Source: Candidatus Saccharimonadota bacterium (lineage in GTDB: Bacteria; Patescibacteriota; Saccharimonadia; Saccharimonadales; Saccharimonadaceae). Taken from it: DNA of 12,935 bases. Positions 5,863-12,935 of this stretch are shown piece by piece; the first letter of the stretch is position 1, and each line of letters starts with the position of its first letter. The stretch covers positions 1 to 12,935 of the forward strand of contig UNSN01000018.1 in the NCBI GenBank assembly GCA_900555675.1, in the 5' to 3' direction. The notes under the pieces were generated by a model, which saw only the letters and a list, made by a program, of their open reading frames with translations, was not told the DNA's origin and did not search any database. Made by a program: the position numbers and the translations under genes.

Positions 5863-6740
5863 TGTTCCATCGCCTCCACGCCACCAGAAATTTCAGCAAG
5901 TTCCTGAGTAATCGCCCCTTGACGGGCTTTATTCATAGCTAGCGTCAAATCGTCAACCAAGTCGCTGGCATTATCCGTAGCATTCTTCATCGCCATCATA
6001 CGCATAGAATGCTCACTGGCGCGAGCATCAAGCAATGCCTGCAGCAGTCGCGCACCAACCAAACGATACGCCACCGCATCCAAAACTTCTGGAATGCTCG
6101 GTTCGTATTTGGCGTCAGAAATCGTGTTAGAAACTTCACTCGGATCAACCAAGATTTTCGTTCCTGCTGGCAATAACCTGTCTAATTCTGCAGTCTGAAC
6201 CATGCTATTGACAAAACGCGTATAAACAAGCGTAACTGCATCAACTTCACCATTTTCAAACATATTTACTGCCGTATTCAAAATCGTATGGAACGTCAAT
6301 CCAGACGGCTGATCTGGCAAATCTTCGTAAGTACCGATGATTTTCGTGTCTTTAAGACGCGTTGCGAATTGCGAAGCTCGCCGACCGATAGTTAAGGTCA
6401 AGTTCTCAATTCCGCGCTCGTCATCACGCTTTAACAATTCCAAATATTTCTTCAAAACGTTGGTGTTATATGCGCCAGCCAAACCCTTGTCGCTGGCCAC
6501 CACGATAATCAATCGCTTATTTATCTTTCGCCTAACGAACAGCGGGTGATTGTCAGTTGCGCCTTGGCTCGCCAAATAAGACAGCAATTCTTCCGCCGCC
6601 ATCGTGTACGGCGCAGAAGCTTTGTCCGCCTCTTGAGCCCGACGCATTTTACTAGCCGCCACCAATTGCATAGCCTTGGTGATCTGCTTAGTCGAGTCCA
6701 CCGAACGAATGCGATTTTTCAGCGCGCGAGTACTCGGCAT
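5859..6740 (-). CDS. atpG: F1F0 ATP synthase gamma subunit
   Basis: The product (293 aa, normal length) is the rotating central shaft of F1 that couples proton flow to catalysis. The N-terminal helix begins MPSTRALKNRIRSVDSTKQI and continues TKAMQLVAASKMRRAQ, a highly conserved family signature. The middle Rossmann-like domain has IVVASDKGLAGAYNTNVL (around 79-96), matching the family's SD-x-GL-x-G-x-(Y/F)-N motif. The C-terminal coiled coil ends with RASEHSMRMMAMKNATDNASD and ARQGAITQELAEISGG, also conserved. It starts after a GAGGAG sequence overlapping the atpA stop, three bases downstream of atpA, and its stop overlaps the start of the Nudix gene by four bases. No oddities are seen in the protein itself. 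Confidence 0.97.
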   Translation of the reverse strand: MPSTRALKNRIRSVDSTKQITKAMQLVAASKMRRAQEADKASAPYTMAAEELLSYLASQGATDNHPLFVRRKINKRLIIVVASDKGLAGAYNTNVLKKYLELLKRDDERGIENLTLTIGRRASQFATRLKDTKIIGTYEDLPDQPSGLTFHTILNTAVNMFENGEVDAVTLVYTRFVNSMVQTAELDRLLPAGTKILVDPSEVSNTISDAKYEPSIPEVLDAVAYRLVGARLLQALLDARASEHSMRMMAMKNATDNASDLVDDLTLAMNKARQGAITQELAEISGGVEAMEQ

Positions 6741-6743
6741 GAA

Positions 6744-8270
6744 TTACTCCTCAAATCCTTTCGCTATTTCTTTCGTAGCTTCGTCAATCAGCTTCAATTG
6801 CTCATCCGAAGGCTTATCGCCCTTGTTTAGCTCACGCATAGCATCTTTAGAATTTTTCCAGAGATAAGTCAATAGGGCAGACTGCGCGTCCTTAATCTTA
6901 GAAACTGGAACATCGTCAAACATACCACCAGTCACCGCGTGAATGCTGACAAATTGCTCCCAGACGCTCATCGGTTGATATTGTGGCTGCTTCAAAAGTT
7001 CAGTGAGTCGCTGACCGCGGTCAATTTGAGCCTTTGTTGCGTCGTCAAGATCTGAGCCGAATTGAGCAAATGACGCCAATTCGCGGAACTGAGAAAGACC
7101 AAGCTTCAAGTTTCCGCCGACAGATTTAACGGCTTTTGTCTGAGCTGCGCCACCAACACGAGAAACTGATAGACCAGCTGAGATGGCTGGGCGAATACCT
7201 TGATAGAACAAATCGGTTTCCAGGAAAATCTGACCGTCGGTAATAGAAATCACGTTGGTCGGAATGTAAGCGGAAATGTCGCCAGCCTGCGTTTCGATGA
7301 TTGGCAGAGCCGTCAAGCTTCCCGCGCCAAGTTTATCTGACAATTTGGCCGAGCGCTCCAATAGTCGTGAGTGCAAGTAGAAGACGTCACCTGGGTAGGC
7401 TTCGCGTCCTGGTGGGCGGCGCAACAATAGTGACATCTGTCGATAAGCCACCGCGTGCTTGGTCAAATCGTCATAAATCATCAATGCGTGACCACCGTTA
7501 TCGCGGAAATATTCACCCATAGCCGTACCAGCGTAAGGTGCCAAGTAAAGCAGGGAGGCCGCGTCGGACGGGCTGGTTGCGACGATAATCGTCTGATCCA
7601 TCACGCCTTCTTCTTTCAATCGGTCGACCAACCTGGCGATCTTCGACAATTTCTGACCAATAGCCACATAAACGTTCACCACGCCAGTTTTTTGACGAGC
7701 CTGGTTAATCATCGTATCAATAGCAATTGCCGTCTTACCAGTTTGGCGGTCACCAATGATGAGCTCACGCTGACCACGACCGATCGGGAACATCGCGTCA
7801 ATCGACATAATGCCAGTCATCAGAGGTTCGTGAACTGACTTACGACCCATCACGCCAATAGCAGGACGCTCAATTAAACCACGCTTCTTAGTCTTAATAG
7901 CTGGACCGTCGTCAAGAGGCCGACCTAGTGGGTCAACCACTCGCCCCAACAGCTCTTCACCGACAGGAACGTCTAGCACCGAACCTTTACGGCGAACGCT
8001 GGCGCCAGCCTTGACCTTATCTTCACCACCAAGAATCACCGCGCCAATTTCATCTTCCATCAAGTTCAAAGCAAACGCTTCAACCGTACCGCCGTCAGTT
8101 TCAATTTCCAGCACTTCACTATAGCCCGCACTACTTAAGCCGTGCACCCACGCCACGCCGTCACCAACGCGAATAACCACGCCAGCATCTTCCAAACCTT
8201 CCGTCGCCTCCAGCTGCGCGATTTTTTCCCGCAGGCTTTTGGCTAATTCTGTCACATCAATCTTGCTCAT
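6744..8270 (-). CDS. atpA: F1F0 ATP synthase alpha subunit
   Basis: The product (508 aa, normal length) is the regulatory nucleotide-binding subunit of F1. Visible are the N-terminal beta barrel (about 25-95), Walker A GDRQTGKT at 173-180, the conserved [20 protein letters not shown] segment (288-307), and the arginine finger Arg371 in [11 protein letters not shown] that reaches into the beta active site. The C-terminal helical domain extends to 508. The gene has an excellent ribosome binding site (AGGAGG) overlapping the TAG stop of atpH. atpG follows after three bases. The motif set is complete, so the subunit should be functional. Confidence 0.98.
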   Translation of the reverse strand: MSKIDVTELAKSLREKIAQLEATEGLEDAGVVIRVGDGVAWVHGLSSAGYSEVLEIETDGGTVEAFALNLMEDEIGAVILGGEDKVKAGASVRRKGSVLDVPVGEELLGRVVDPLGRPLDDGPAIKTKKRGLIERPAIGVMGRKSVHEPLMTGIMSIDAMFPIGRGQRELIIGDRQTGKTAIAIDTMINQARQKTGVVNVYVAIGQKLSKIARLVDRLKEEGVMDQTIIVATSPSDAASLLYLAPYAGTAMGEYFRDNGGHALMIYDDLTKHAVAYRQMSLLLRRPPGREAYPGDVFYLHSRLLERSAKLSDKLGAGSLTALPIIETQAGDISAYIPTNVISITDGQIFLETDLFYQGIRPAISAGLSVSRVGGAAQTKAVKSVGGNLKLGLSQFRELASFAQFGSDLDDATKAQIDRGQRLTELLKQPQYQPMSVWEQFVSIHAVTGGMFDDVPVSKIKDAQSALLTYLWKNSKDAMRELNKGDKPSDEQLKLIDEATKEIAKGFEE

Positions 8271-8278
8271 TTTTCCTC

Positions 8279-8677
8279 CTAGATTTTCTTCGCCCGCAAG
8301 TCGTTTAACTTCTTCGAAACCGTTGCGTCCAGTGTTGCGGTCGGCGTTTGTAGCTTAAATCCACCAATCAACGTCGGGTCAATTGATTCTCTTAGCGACA
8401 CTTTTGGCTTGCTATTTTTATCGCCCGCCACAGCCGCCAGAAATTGCTCTATTTTATGCCTTGTATTGTCATCAAGCGCTCTCGCACTCTCGACCGACGC
8501 CACAATCTCACCGTTCTCAGCCAATTCAGCCTCAATGTCTCGCACCAACAAATCAACTTCACGTTCGTGCTTTTCGTAAATCAAAAGACCAGCAATTTCT
8601 TCCAACACCGCGTCATTGCCAGCTAAAATTTGTTCAGCTGTGTACTTTGCCAACTTTCTTCTGGACACTAATCTCAT
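8279..8677 (-). CDS. atpH: F1F0 ATP synthase delta subunit, short form
   Basis: The product has 132 aa against roughly 175-180 in most bacteria. The protein links F1 to the peripheral stalk. The C-terminal signature is clear in [20 protein letters not shown] and the following helix [10 protein letters not shown]. The N-terminal helical bundle that binds alpha is reduced: only about 95 residues precede the signature, although the [16 protein letters not shown] segment corresponds to the later helices. ATG 8677 follows the atpF stop (TAG) with no gap. A GAGGAGG sits eight bases upstream inside atpF, so the start is secure and the short length is not an annotation artefact. Position between atpF and atpA is standard. 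A genuinely shortened delta is favoured over a truncated pseudogene because the frame and ribosome binding site are intact. Confidence 0.9.
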   Translation of the reverse strand: MRLVSRRKLAKYTAEQILAGNDAVLEEIAGLLIYEKHEREVDLLVRDIEAELAENGEIVASVESARALDDNTRHKIEQFLAAVAGDKNSKPKVSLRESIDPTLIGGFKLQTPTATLDATVSKKLNDLRAKKI

Positions 8678-9220
8678 CTATTCAGCCTCCTCAAGCGCTT
8701 CCGAAATCAGCTTCGTATCTTTCTTCGCGTCAATTTTCTCGCCCAAAACCTTGCCAGTCGCTTCAGCCACCAACTCTAATGTCGAATTGTGCAGGTCTTT
8801 CTTAGCGTTTTCAATTTCTTGAGCAATCGTATTATGCGCTTCTTTAATCAAAGCTTCAGATTTGGCAGTCGCTTTTTTAGCCGCTTCTTCAACAACTTCG
8901 GTCGCTTCCTCTCGAGCAGACGCCACGATGTCGCTAGCTTGCGCTCGTGCTTTTCGCATCATTTCGGCGGTCATTTCTTCGGCTCGATCGGCATTTTCCT
9001 TGGCAGATTTTGCTGCCGCGTCAGCCGCTTTCAAGTCTTTTTCTCGCTTGACGAGCGTTTCCATCATTGGCGGATAAACAAACTTGCGAAGAACAAATAG
9101 CAAGATTAAAAATGCTACCGTCTGAAACGCCAACAGCGCCCAATCAATACCTAGCGAATCAAACAAACCAGCTTTTTCCGATGCGCCAGAATTGGCAAAT
9201 TGTGTTAATATTTTCTCCAC
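8678..9220 (-). CDS. atpF: F1F0 ATP synthase b subunit
   Basis: The product (180 aa) is the peripheral stalk that anchors F1 to the membrane. A short N-terminal segment precedes one transmembrane helix (about 27-45, WALLAFQTVAFLILLFVLRK). A long charged helical region very rich in Ala, Glu and Lys (about 55-165) follows, as expected for the dimeric right-handed coiled coil. The gene starts with GTG at 9220, with GGGAG six bases upstream; no better start is present. The gap to atpE is 16 bases, and the stop abuts the atpH ATG. Only one b-type gene is present, which suggests a homodimeric stalk. Confidence 0.95.
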   Translation of the reverse strand: MEKILTQFANSGASEKAGLFDSLGIDWALLAFQTVAFLILLFVLRKFVYPPMMETLVKREKDLKAADAAAKSAKENADRAEEMTAEMMRKARAQASDIVASAREEATEVVEEAAKKATAKSEALIKEAHNTIAQEIENAKKDLHNSTLELVAEATGKVLGEKIDAKKDTKLISEALEEAE

Positions 9221-9236
9221 AATTTACTCCCGAAAA

Positions 9237-9449
9237 CTACATAACTTTGCCGACGATTGCTGCGACGAAACCGATAATAGCAATAGCGTCGATGAATGAA
9301 ATACCCAAGATCATCATTGTGCGTAGGTCGTTGATTTTTTCTGGGTTACGACCAGCTGCGTTCATAGCTGCTGCACCAACGATTGCGGCACCAATTGCTG
9401 CAAATGCTGCTGGGATTGCGTAGGTAAGTGTGAATGCTAATGCTTCCAT
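9237..9449 (-). CDS. atpE: F1F0 ATP synthase c subunit (proteolipid)
   Basis: The product (70 aa) forms the membrane ring that carries the coupling ion. There are two hydrophobic helices. Helix one holds the Gly/Ala-rich IGAAIVGAAAMNAAGRNP. The polar loop contains Arg34-Asn35-Pro36, where most have Arg-Gln-Pro. Helix two has the ion-binding carboxylate Asp54 in ISFIDAIAIIG. The known Na+-binding pattern (a Glu followed by Ser-Thr) is absent, so proton coupling is inferred. An AAAGGAG ribosome binding site lies before ATG 9449, stronger than most in the operon, fitting the need for many copies of c. It lies between atpB and atpF as usual. Confidence 0.96.
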   Translation of the reverse strand: MEALAFTLTYAIPAAFAAIGAAIVGAAAMNAAGRNPEKINDLRTMMILGISFIDAIAIIGFVAAIVGKVM

Positions 9450-9485
9450 GGTTAATATTCTCCTTTTAATTAATTATTACCTAAT

Positions 9486-10322
9486 TTAATCACTCTCTGA
9501 TGTTGCTAATTTATTAGTTTCAACAGAGGAGTGAACTTCATCAATTGGCTCGTGCGAATCATGGTGAGCCAGCCCCAGAGAAATAAACACAGTTGATAGC
9601 ATAAAGAAAATATACGCCTGAATACCGCCGATAAACAACTCAAAGAAATAGAACGGCTGCAGAGCTACGGGCGATAAAAATTTCGTCATATAAGCGATAA
9701 TCGCCAAGAGAATTTCGCCAGCCAAAACGTTACCAAACAGACGAAAACTCAGTCCCAGCATTCGCGAAAACTCAGCCACTAATTCCAAAATGCCAACAAA
9801 TGACATAATTGGATCGCGCAGTGGGTTAACAAAATATCGCCCCAAATTGCCCTTAAAACCCAAATACTTAAACGCGTAAACCTGAGCCGCGACAATCGTT
9901 ACGATTGCCAAGCCGAAAGTCATATTAAGATCCGCAACTCCACCGCGGAACAGCGGAGTGTGATGCTCTCCAATTGTGATTGGACCAACGATCGGCAAAA
10001 GCCCCAGCCAGTACTGCGCGACGATAAAGAAAAACAACGTAATACAAAGTGGAGCAACTTTACGCGCCCATTTTTGGTCTGGAATGACTTGGCAAACTGT
10101 ATTATAAAGTCCGTCGAACGTCCACTGAATTAGCCTTGTGATGAAATTATGTTTCTTTTTACCTAAAACCGCCGCACGAGTACGGAACATTACCCACACC
10201 AGTACGATCAATCCCAAGAATCCCATCAAGTGCGAATTCGTAATAGATACGCCAGCAATATTGAGAACCTCGTCAACCTTTACTGAAATATGCGGACCAG
10301 CGCTTGCCATATAATCAATCAT
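9486..10322 (-). CDS. atpB: F1F0 ATP synthase a subunit
   Basis: The product (278 aa) forms the ion half-channels facing the c ring. The essential arginine is visible as Arg194 in GLSFRLFGNVLAGEI. The last helix contains GGIQAYIFFMLSTVF (around 232-246), the conserved region that lines the proton path. Several further membrane segments are present (about 32-46, 90-112, 132-152, 172-186, 204-218). The start at 10322 overlaps the stop of the preceding small gene by four bases (ATGA) and has AGGAG upstream inside that gene, so the two are coupled. A second in-frame ATG at residue 5 is less likely. The polar C-terminal tail is rich in His, Ser and Glu. Confidence 0.95.
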   Translation of the reverse strand: MIDYMASAGPHISVKVDEVLNIAGVSITNSHLMGFLGLIVLVWVMFRTRAAVLGKKKHNFITRLIQWTFDGLYNTVCQVIPDQKWARKVAPLCITLFFFIVAQYWLGLLPIVGPITIGEHHTPLFRGGVADLNMTFGLAIVTIVAAQVYAFKYLGFKGNLGRYFVNPLRDPIMSFVGILELVAEFSRMLGLSFRLFGNVLAGEILLAIIAYMTKFLSPVALQPFYFFELFIGGIQAYIFFMLSTVFISLGLAHHDSHEPIDEVHSSVETNKLATSESD

Positions 10323-10579
10323 TTTTTCAACTCCTGCTGTTTAATTTTAGCAATTTGCAAAGCTACGAGAGTCACTGAGATAATCGCGCCAGAAATAATC
10401 CCAGCAAGCAACCATCTCATCTTCATTCCGCTGACATTATCCAGCCACAATCCCAACAAAGTTAAGCCAATTGTTGGCAAAAACATTCGCCACATTGTAC
10501 CAATCATCGTCCTTGCCAGAATCATCATCGCGCCAGAATCGCCTGTATCATTAGCCGAAATGTCAGTTTCTTTTACCAT
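10319..10579 (-). CDS. AtpI/AtpZ-like small membrane protein, first gene of the ATP synthase operon
   Basis: The product (86 aa) has two membrane helices, about residues 31-47 and 57-76. The glycine-patterned hairpin reads GLTLLGLWLD in the first helix and AGIISGAIISV in the second. This is the pattern of AtpI/AtpZ proteins, which precede atpB in many operons and are thought to help c-ring assembly or Mg2+/Ca2+ supply; that role is known from the family, not seen here. The N-terminal 18 residues are polar and acidic. A GGAAAG sequence lies three bases before the ATG, and the -10 box is only eight bases away. Its stop overlaps the atpB start (ATGA). The family name fits by position and shape; AtpI versus AtpZ cannot be settled by eye. 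Confidence 0.75.
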   Translation of the reverse strand: MVKETDISANDTGDSGAMMILARTMIGTMWRMFLPTIGLTLLGLWLDNVSGMKMRWLLAGIISGAIISVTLVALQIAKIKQQELKK

Positions 10580-10587
10580 TACTTTCC

Positions 10588-10617
10588 ACTATATCAATCT
10601 GTTATACTATTTTGCAA
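10588..10617 (-). promoter_or_regulatory. Promoter of the ATP synthase operon
   Basis: Read on the minus strand, TTGCAA (10617-10612) and TATAGT (10593-10588) are separated by 18 bases. The start codon of the first gene is at 10579, so the leader would be very short. The region overlaps the divergent promoter of the 74-residue gene. Confidence 0.6.
10603..10608 (+). promoter_or_regulatory. -10 box of the divergent 74-residue gene
   Basis: TATACT on the plus strand lies 10 bases before ATG 10619. No good -35 is visible at the right distance (TACTTT at 10580-10585 is weak). The hexamer lies inside the spacer of the minus-strand atp promoter, so the two polymerases would compete. Confidence 0.45.
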
Positions 10618-10618
10618 G

Positions 10619-10843
10619 ATGCCACGACGAAATTATTCAAAAAATAGTCAAAAAACCCAAAAAACATCATTGATGTCAATTTCAGGGCTGACTAATTGCC
10701 AGAAAAAACGTCGCTTCTCAACAGAGGTAAAAGCGCACCAAGCAGCAGAAATCCAAGAATTAGCAAACCCGAATTTGTCGATTGATATATATCACTGCGA
10801 ATGGTGCAAAAATTGGCATTTGACGTCGAAGAATTCTAAATAG
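10619..10843 (+). CDS. Small basic protein with a C-x2-C...WHLTS motif
   Basis: The product (74 aa) is very basic at the N-terminus (MPRRNYSKNSQKTQKTS), with many Lys, Arg and Asn. Near the C-terminus YHCEWCKNWHLTS (about 58-70) has a Cys-x2-Cys pair followed by Trp-His, a pattern found in many short uncharacterised bacterial and phage proteins and suggestive of one half of a zinc-binding site. One further Cys (residue 27) and a His (40) could complete it. The helical middle FSTEVKAHQAAEIQELANP precedes it. There is no ribosome binding site; the start is within about four bases of the predicted transcription start. It is divergent from the ATP synthase operon. A nucleic-acid-binding role is plausible from charge and possible zinc site, but is only inference. 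Confidence 0.7.
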   Translation: MPRRNYSKNSQKTQKTSLMSISGLTNCQKKRRFSTEVKAHQAAEIQELANPNLSIDIYHCEWCKNWHLTSKNSK

Positions 10844-10855
10844 ACGTAACCGTTA

Positions 10856-10864
10856 TGCTATAAT
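10856..10864 (+). promoter_or_regulatory. Extended -10 promoter of the glutaredoxin-like gene
   Basis: TG-C-TATAAT (10856-10864) is a perfect extended -10 box, 27 bases before ATG 10892. No good -35 lies at the usual distance. Unlike its neighbours, this gene has a real leader with AGGGG at 10882-10886. Confidence 0.6.
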
Positions 10865-10891
10865 TGGAAGTGTTATTAAATAGGGGAATAT

Positions 10892-11179
10892 ATGAGCGAA
10901 GACACAACGAACAACCATCAAGACACAAAAGTTGTCGTGTACAACACTAGCTGGTGTGCGTTTTGCCACACGGAAATGGAATGGCTGAAGAAGCTGGGAA
11001 TTGATTTTGTTTCCAAAGATATCGAGGCCGATCCTGGCGCAAAAGAGGAATTGCTAAATAAAAATGGCGGCAATTTCCAAGGCGTGCCCGTAACGGATAT
11101 TAACGGAGAATTAGTGCTTGGTTTTGATCGACCGAAACTACAAGATTTGCTACGAAAAAACGGCTTACTAGCCGACTAA
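10892..11179 (+). CDS. Glutaredoxin-like / thioredoxin-fold redox protein
   Basis: The product (95 aa) is a small thioredoxin-fold protein. After a short polar N-terminus, strand VVVYNTSWCAFC contains the CxxC redox pair Cys22 and Cys25. It continues HTEMEWLKKLGIDFVSKDIE as in NrdH/glutaredoxin proteins. The cis-proline loop GVPV is near residues 69-72, and INGELVLGFDRPKLQDLL matches the glutaredoxin C-terminal pattern with Gly-Phe-Asp. The active site is WCAFC, nearer to mycoredoxin/NrdH types (C-x-x-C with W before) than to classical CPYC glutaredoxin. It probably reduces disulfides or supplies electrons to an enzyme such as ribonucleotide reductase; the partner is not visible. ATG 10892 has AGGGG at a good distance. 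The gene ends at a hairpin shared with the convergent ABC-F gene. Confidence 0.9.
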   Translation: MSEDTTNNHQDTKVVVYNTSWCAFCHTEMEWLKKLGIDFVSKDIEADPGAKEELLNKNGGNFQGVPVTDINGELVLGFDRPKLQDLLRKNGLLAD

Positions 11180-11200
11180 TTTTCTTAAAAACAATTCAAG

Positions 11201-11231
11201 ATTTTCCGTCAAATTCTGGCGGAAAATTTTT
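11201..11231. terminator. Shared terminator hairpin between convergent genes
   Basis: ATTTTCCG (11201-11208) pairs with CGGAAAAT (11220-11227), with an 11-base loop, followed on the plus strand by TTTT and more T. This ends the glutaredoxin-like transcript. The minus-strand ABC-F stop codon at 11230-11232 is just outside the stem, so the same hairpin can end that transcript too, though with a weaker U tract. Confidence 0.7.
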
Positions 11232-12888
11232 ATTCTGCGCCAATTTGCACAACTTTTCCGCCAAGTTTTTCGCGGAAATAATTATCGTGGCTGACGTAAA
11301 GAATCGCGCCGGAATATTTGGCCAACGCCGTTTCCAGCTCTTCGATACTTGGCAAATCCAAGTGATTCGTCGGCTCGTCTAGAATCAGCAGTTGCGGGTC
11401 GTTCGCCAGCATAGCAATAATCTGAAAACGCGCCTTTTGACCGCCAGACAAGCGAGCCAGCGGCGTCATCCGATCAGCGTCCGTGAACAAATAGTCAGCC
11501 AAAAGTTGCCGAATTTTCGTATCAGAAATCGACAAATCGCAACTCATATACAATTTTTCAATCGCTTTTTCTAGCGGATCAGACAGATATCGCTCGTCAA
11601 TTTCCTGCTCATAAACACCAATCCGAACCTGCGGATCAAGGAAAATATCGCCAGAATAAAGAACAGGACCGCCGTCAAAACTCTTGCCCGACGCCAAAAT
11701 CATCCGAATCAACGTAGTTTTACCGGCGCCATTGCGACCTCTAATTTCAATCGCTTCGCCTTCGCGCAGATCAATATTCACGCCCTCAAACAATATCCGC
11801 TCACCAATTCCAACCGCCACATTTTCCGCACGAACCAACACATGCTGACTGCGGCTGGAAGTATCTTTCATACTCAAGCGAATATTACGCGACTTGAATT
11901 TTCCGTAACGCTCGGCGGATTTATAATCCAATTGGCCAACAGATTCTTTGTCAATCCAAAACGTCGGCTTTTCCATTTCTGACAATTCCGCCAGTTCCGC
12001 TCGCGCCTCATTTTCCAAGCGCTTAAACTTCTGGATCGTGCCAGGATTTCGCGACTTTTCCTTAAGCCTTTGATAATCCAAAACTTTTTGCTTCAGGTTA
12101 ACAATTCGCTTCTCAATCTGCTCAAAATTGTTCATTCCAGCTGTCGTCGCTTGGGCGTTCTGCTTCAAATACGCGTCGTAATTTCCGCGGTAGCTAACCG
12201 CTTGACCGTCCTTAATCTCAACTATTCGATCAACTTGCCCAAGCACATCGCGGTCGTGTGTAATTATCAACATCGCTTGATGTGGCTGCGAATTCATCCA
12301 GTCAATAAACTGCTGTTTCGCAACGTAATCCATGTGGTTTGTCGGCTCGTCAATTAGCGCCAAATGCGCCTCCGAGTGCATAATTTTAACAATTTCCACC
12401 AGCCTTTTTTGACCGCCAGACAGGGAAGAAATCTTCCGATTGCCATAACCGTCTAATTGAAAATTACTCAACTCTCGCTCAATTTTTTCTTCAACTTGAT
12501 AAAATCCTTTTTGGTCAAATCGCTCCAAAGCCTGCGTATATTCCTCAATTTTTCGCATATTGTCGCCCATAGTCAGCGGATATTCATCGATGATTTTCTT
12601 CAGCTTGGAATATTCTGGAAGTCCGCCAAGAATATACGACATAACCGTTTGATCACCCAAGCCGTGATGCTCCTGAGCCGTAGTTGCTATTGTAATGCCA
12701 CGGCGAAAAATAACCTCGCCAGTATAATCAGTGTCTTTTCCGCTCAATATTCCAAACAGCGTCGACTTACCAACACCGTTACGACCAACCACACCGACTT
12801 TCTCGCCGTCGTCCACACTGAACTTGACGTCTTTCATCAACGTCTTATCGCCAAAACTTTTCTCAGTAATATGAATGTCGGCTATCAT
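11230..12888 (-). CDS. ABC-F family ATPase (ribosome-associated type)
   Basis: The product (552 aa) has two ABC domains and no membrane segment, which defines ABC-F proteins that bind the ribosomal E site and act in translation or antibiotic protection. Domain one has Walker A GRNGVGKS (35-42), signature LSGGQ (156-160) and Walker B LALIDEPTNHMD (D180, E181). The linker (about 240-330) is helical and charged, as in the P-site tRNA interaction motif. Domain two has Walker A GRNGAGKT (384-391), LSGGQ (480-484) and LLILDEPTNHLD (D504, E505). Both catalytic glutamates are present. The frame is open to 12927, but ATG 12888 (MIADIHITEKSF) gives the family N-terminus and lies nine bases after a -10 box. 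No Shine-Dalgarno sequence is seen. Which ABC-F subgroup (EttA, Uup, antibiotic resistance) it belongs to cannot be told by eye. Confidence 0.93.
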   Translation of the reverse strand: MIADIHITEKSFGDKTLMKDVKFSVDDGEKVGVVGRNGVGKSTLFGILSGKDTDYTGEVIFRRGITIATTAQEHHGLGDQTVMSYILGGLPEYSKLKKIIDEYPLTMGDNMRKIEEYTQALERFDQKGFYQVEEKIERELSNFQLDGYGNRKISSLSGGQKRLVEIVKIMHSEAHLALIDEPTNHMDYVAKQQFIDWMNSQPHQAMLIITHDRDVLGQVDRIVEIKDGQAVSYRGNYDAYLKQNAQATTAGMNNFEQIEKRIVNLKQKVLDYQRLKEKSRNPGTIQKFKRLENEARAELAELSEMEKPTFWIDKESVGQLDYKSAERYGKFKSRNIRLSMKDTSSRSQHVLVRAENVAVGIGERILFEGVNIDLREGEAIEIRGRNGAGKTTLIRMILASGKSFDGGPVLYSGDIFLDPQVRIGVYEQEIDERYLSDPLEKAIEKLYMSCDLSISDTKIRQLLADYLFTDADRMTPLARLSGGQKARFQIIAMLANDPQLLILDEPTNHLDLPSIEELETALAKYSGAILYVSHDNYFREKLGGKVVQIGAE

Positions 12889-12897
12889 GCTTGAGAT

Positions 12898-12906
12898 ATT
12901 GTAACA
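12898..12906 (-). promoter_or_regulatory. Extended -10 element of the ABC-F gene
   Basis: On the minus strand TG-T-TACAAT forms an extended -10 whose hexamer is the complement of 12898-12903. The ATG at 12888 is nine bases away. A -35 cannot be judged well near the window edge. Confidence 0.4.
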
Positions 12907-12935
12907 TAAGTCATATTTCAGCCGCACAAAACTAG

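Overview
The window most resembles a chromosomal piece of a small-genome bacterium of the Candidate Phyla Radiation, probably Candidatus Saccharibacteria (TM7). This is inferred from a compact F-type ATP synthase operon with a shortened delta subunit, a small gene set, several start codons placed directly behind -10 boxes, and the overall protein style. No 16S rRNA or other decisive marker is present, so the assignment is tentative.

Layout. Positions 1-299 hold the C-terminal end of a helicase/nuclease-type protein cut by the window edge. Positions 300-1060 are the least explained part. A good promoter near 319-350 leads into a hairpin-rich leader, a 53-codon ORF with its own ribosome binding site (463-624), more hairpins, a CCA-ending tRNA-like domain (743-816) that looks like the tRNA-like domain of tmRNA, another run of hairpins including a three-way junction, and a strong terminator (1028-1064). 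A tRNA-dihydrouridine synthase (1082-2053) follows, then a small four-helix membrane protein one base later (2055-2510). Next comes an AT-rich protein-kinase-like gene broken by a single in-frame TAA (2610-3395).

Positions 3442-10617, all on the minus strand, hold a complete ATP synthase operon in the order atpI/Z, atpB, atpE, atpF, atpH, atpA, atpG, a Nudix hydrolase, atpD, atpC. It has a promoter at 10588-10617 and a terminator at 3442-3472. The c subunit (Asp54), a subunit (Arg194), alpha and beta (Walker A, arginine finger) keep their key residues, so the enzyme should be functional. A Nudix hydrolase is inserted between atpG and atpD, overlaps the atpG stop codon by four bases, and so is very likely cotranslated with atpG.

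Divergent from the operon, only 39 bp away, starts a 74-residue basic protein with a C-x2-C...WH motif. It is followed by a glutaredoxin-like gene (10892-11179). A convergent ABC-F ATPase (11230-12888, minus) shares a terminator hairpin with the glutaredoxin gene.

A recurring regulatory feature is that five genes or operons (dus, the kinase-like gene, atpI/Z, the 74-residue protein gene, the ABC-F gene) have a -10-like hexamer only 6-10 bases before the start codon and little or no Shine-Dalgarno sequence. Internal operon genes carry good Shine-Dalgarno sequences. This suggests widespread leaderless or near-leaderless initiation for first genes.
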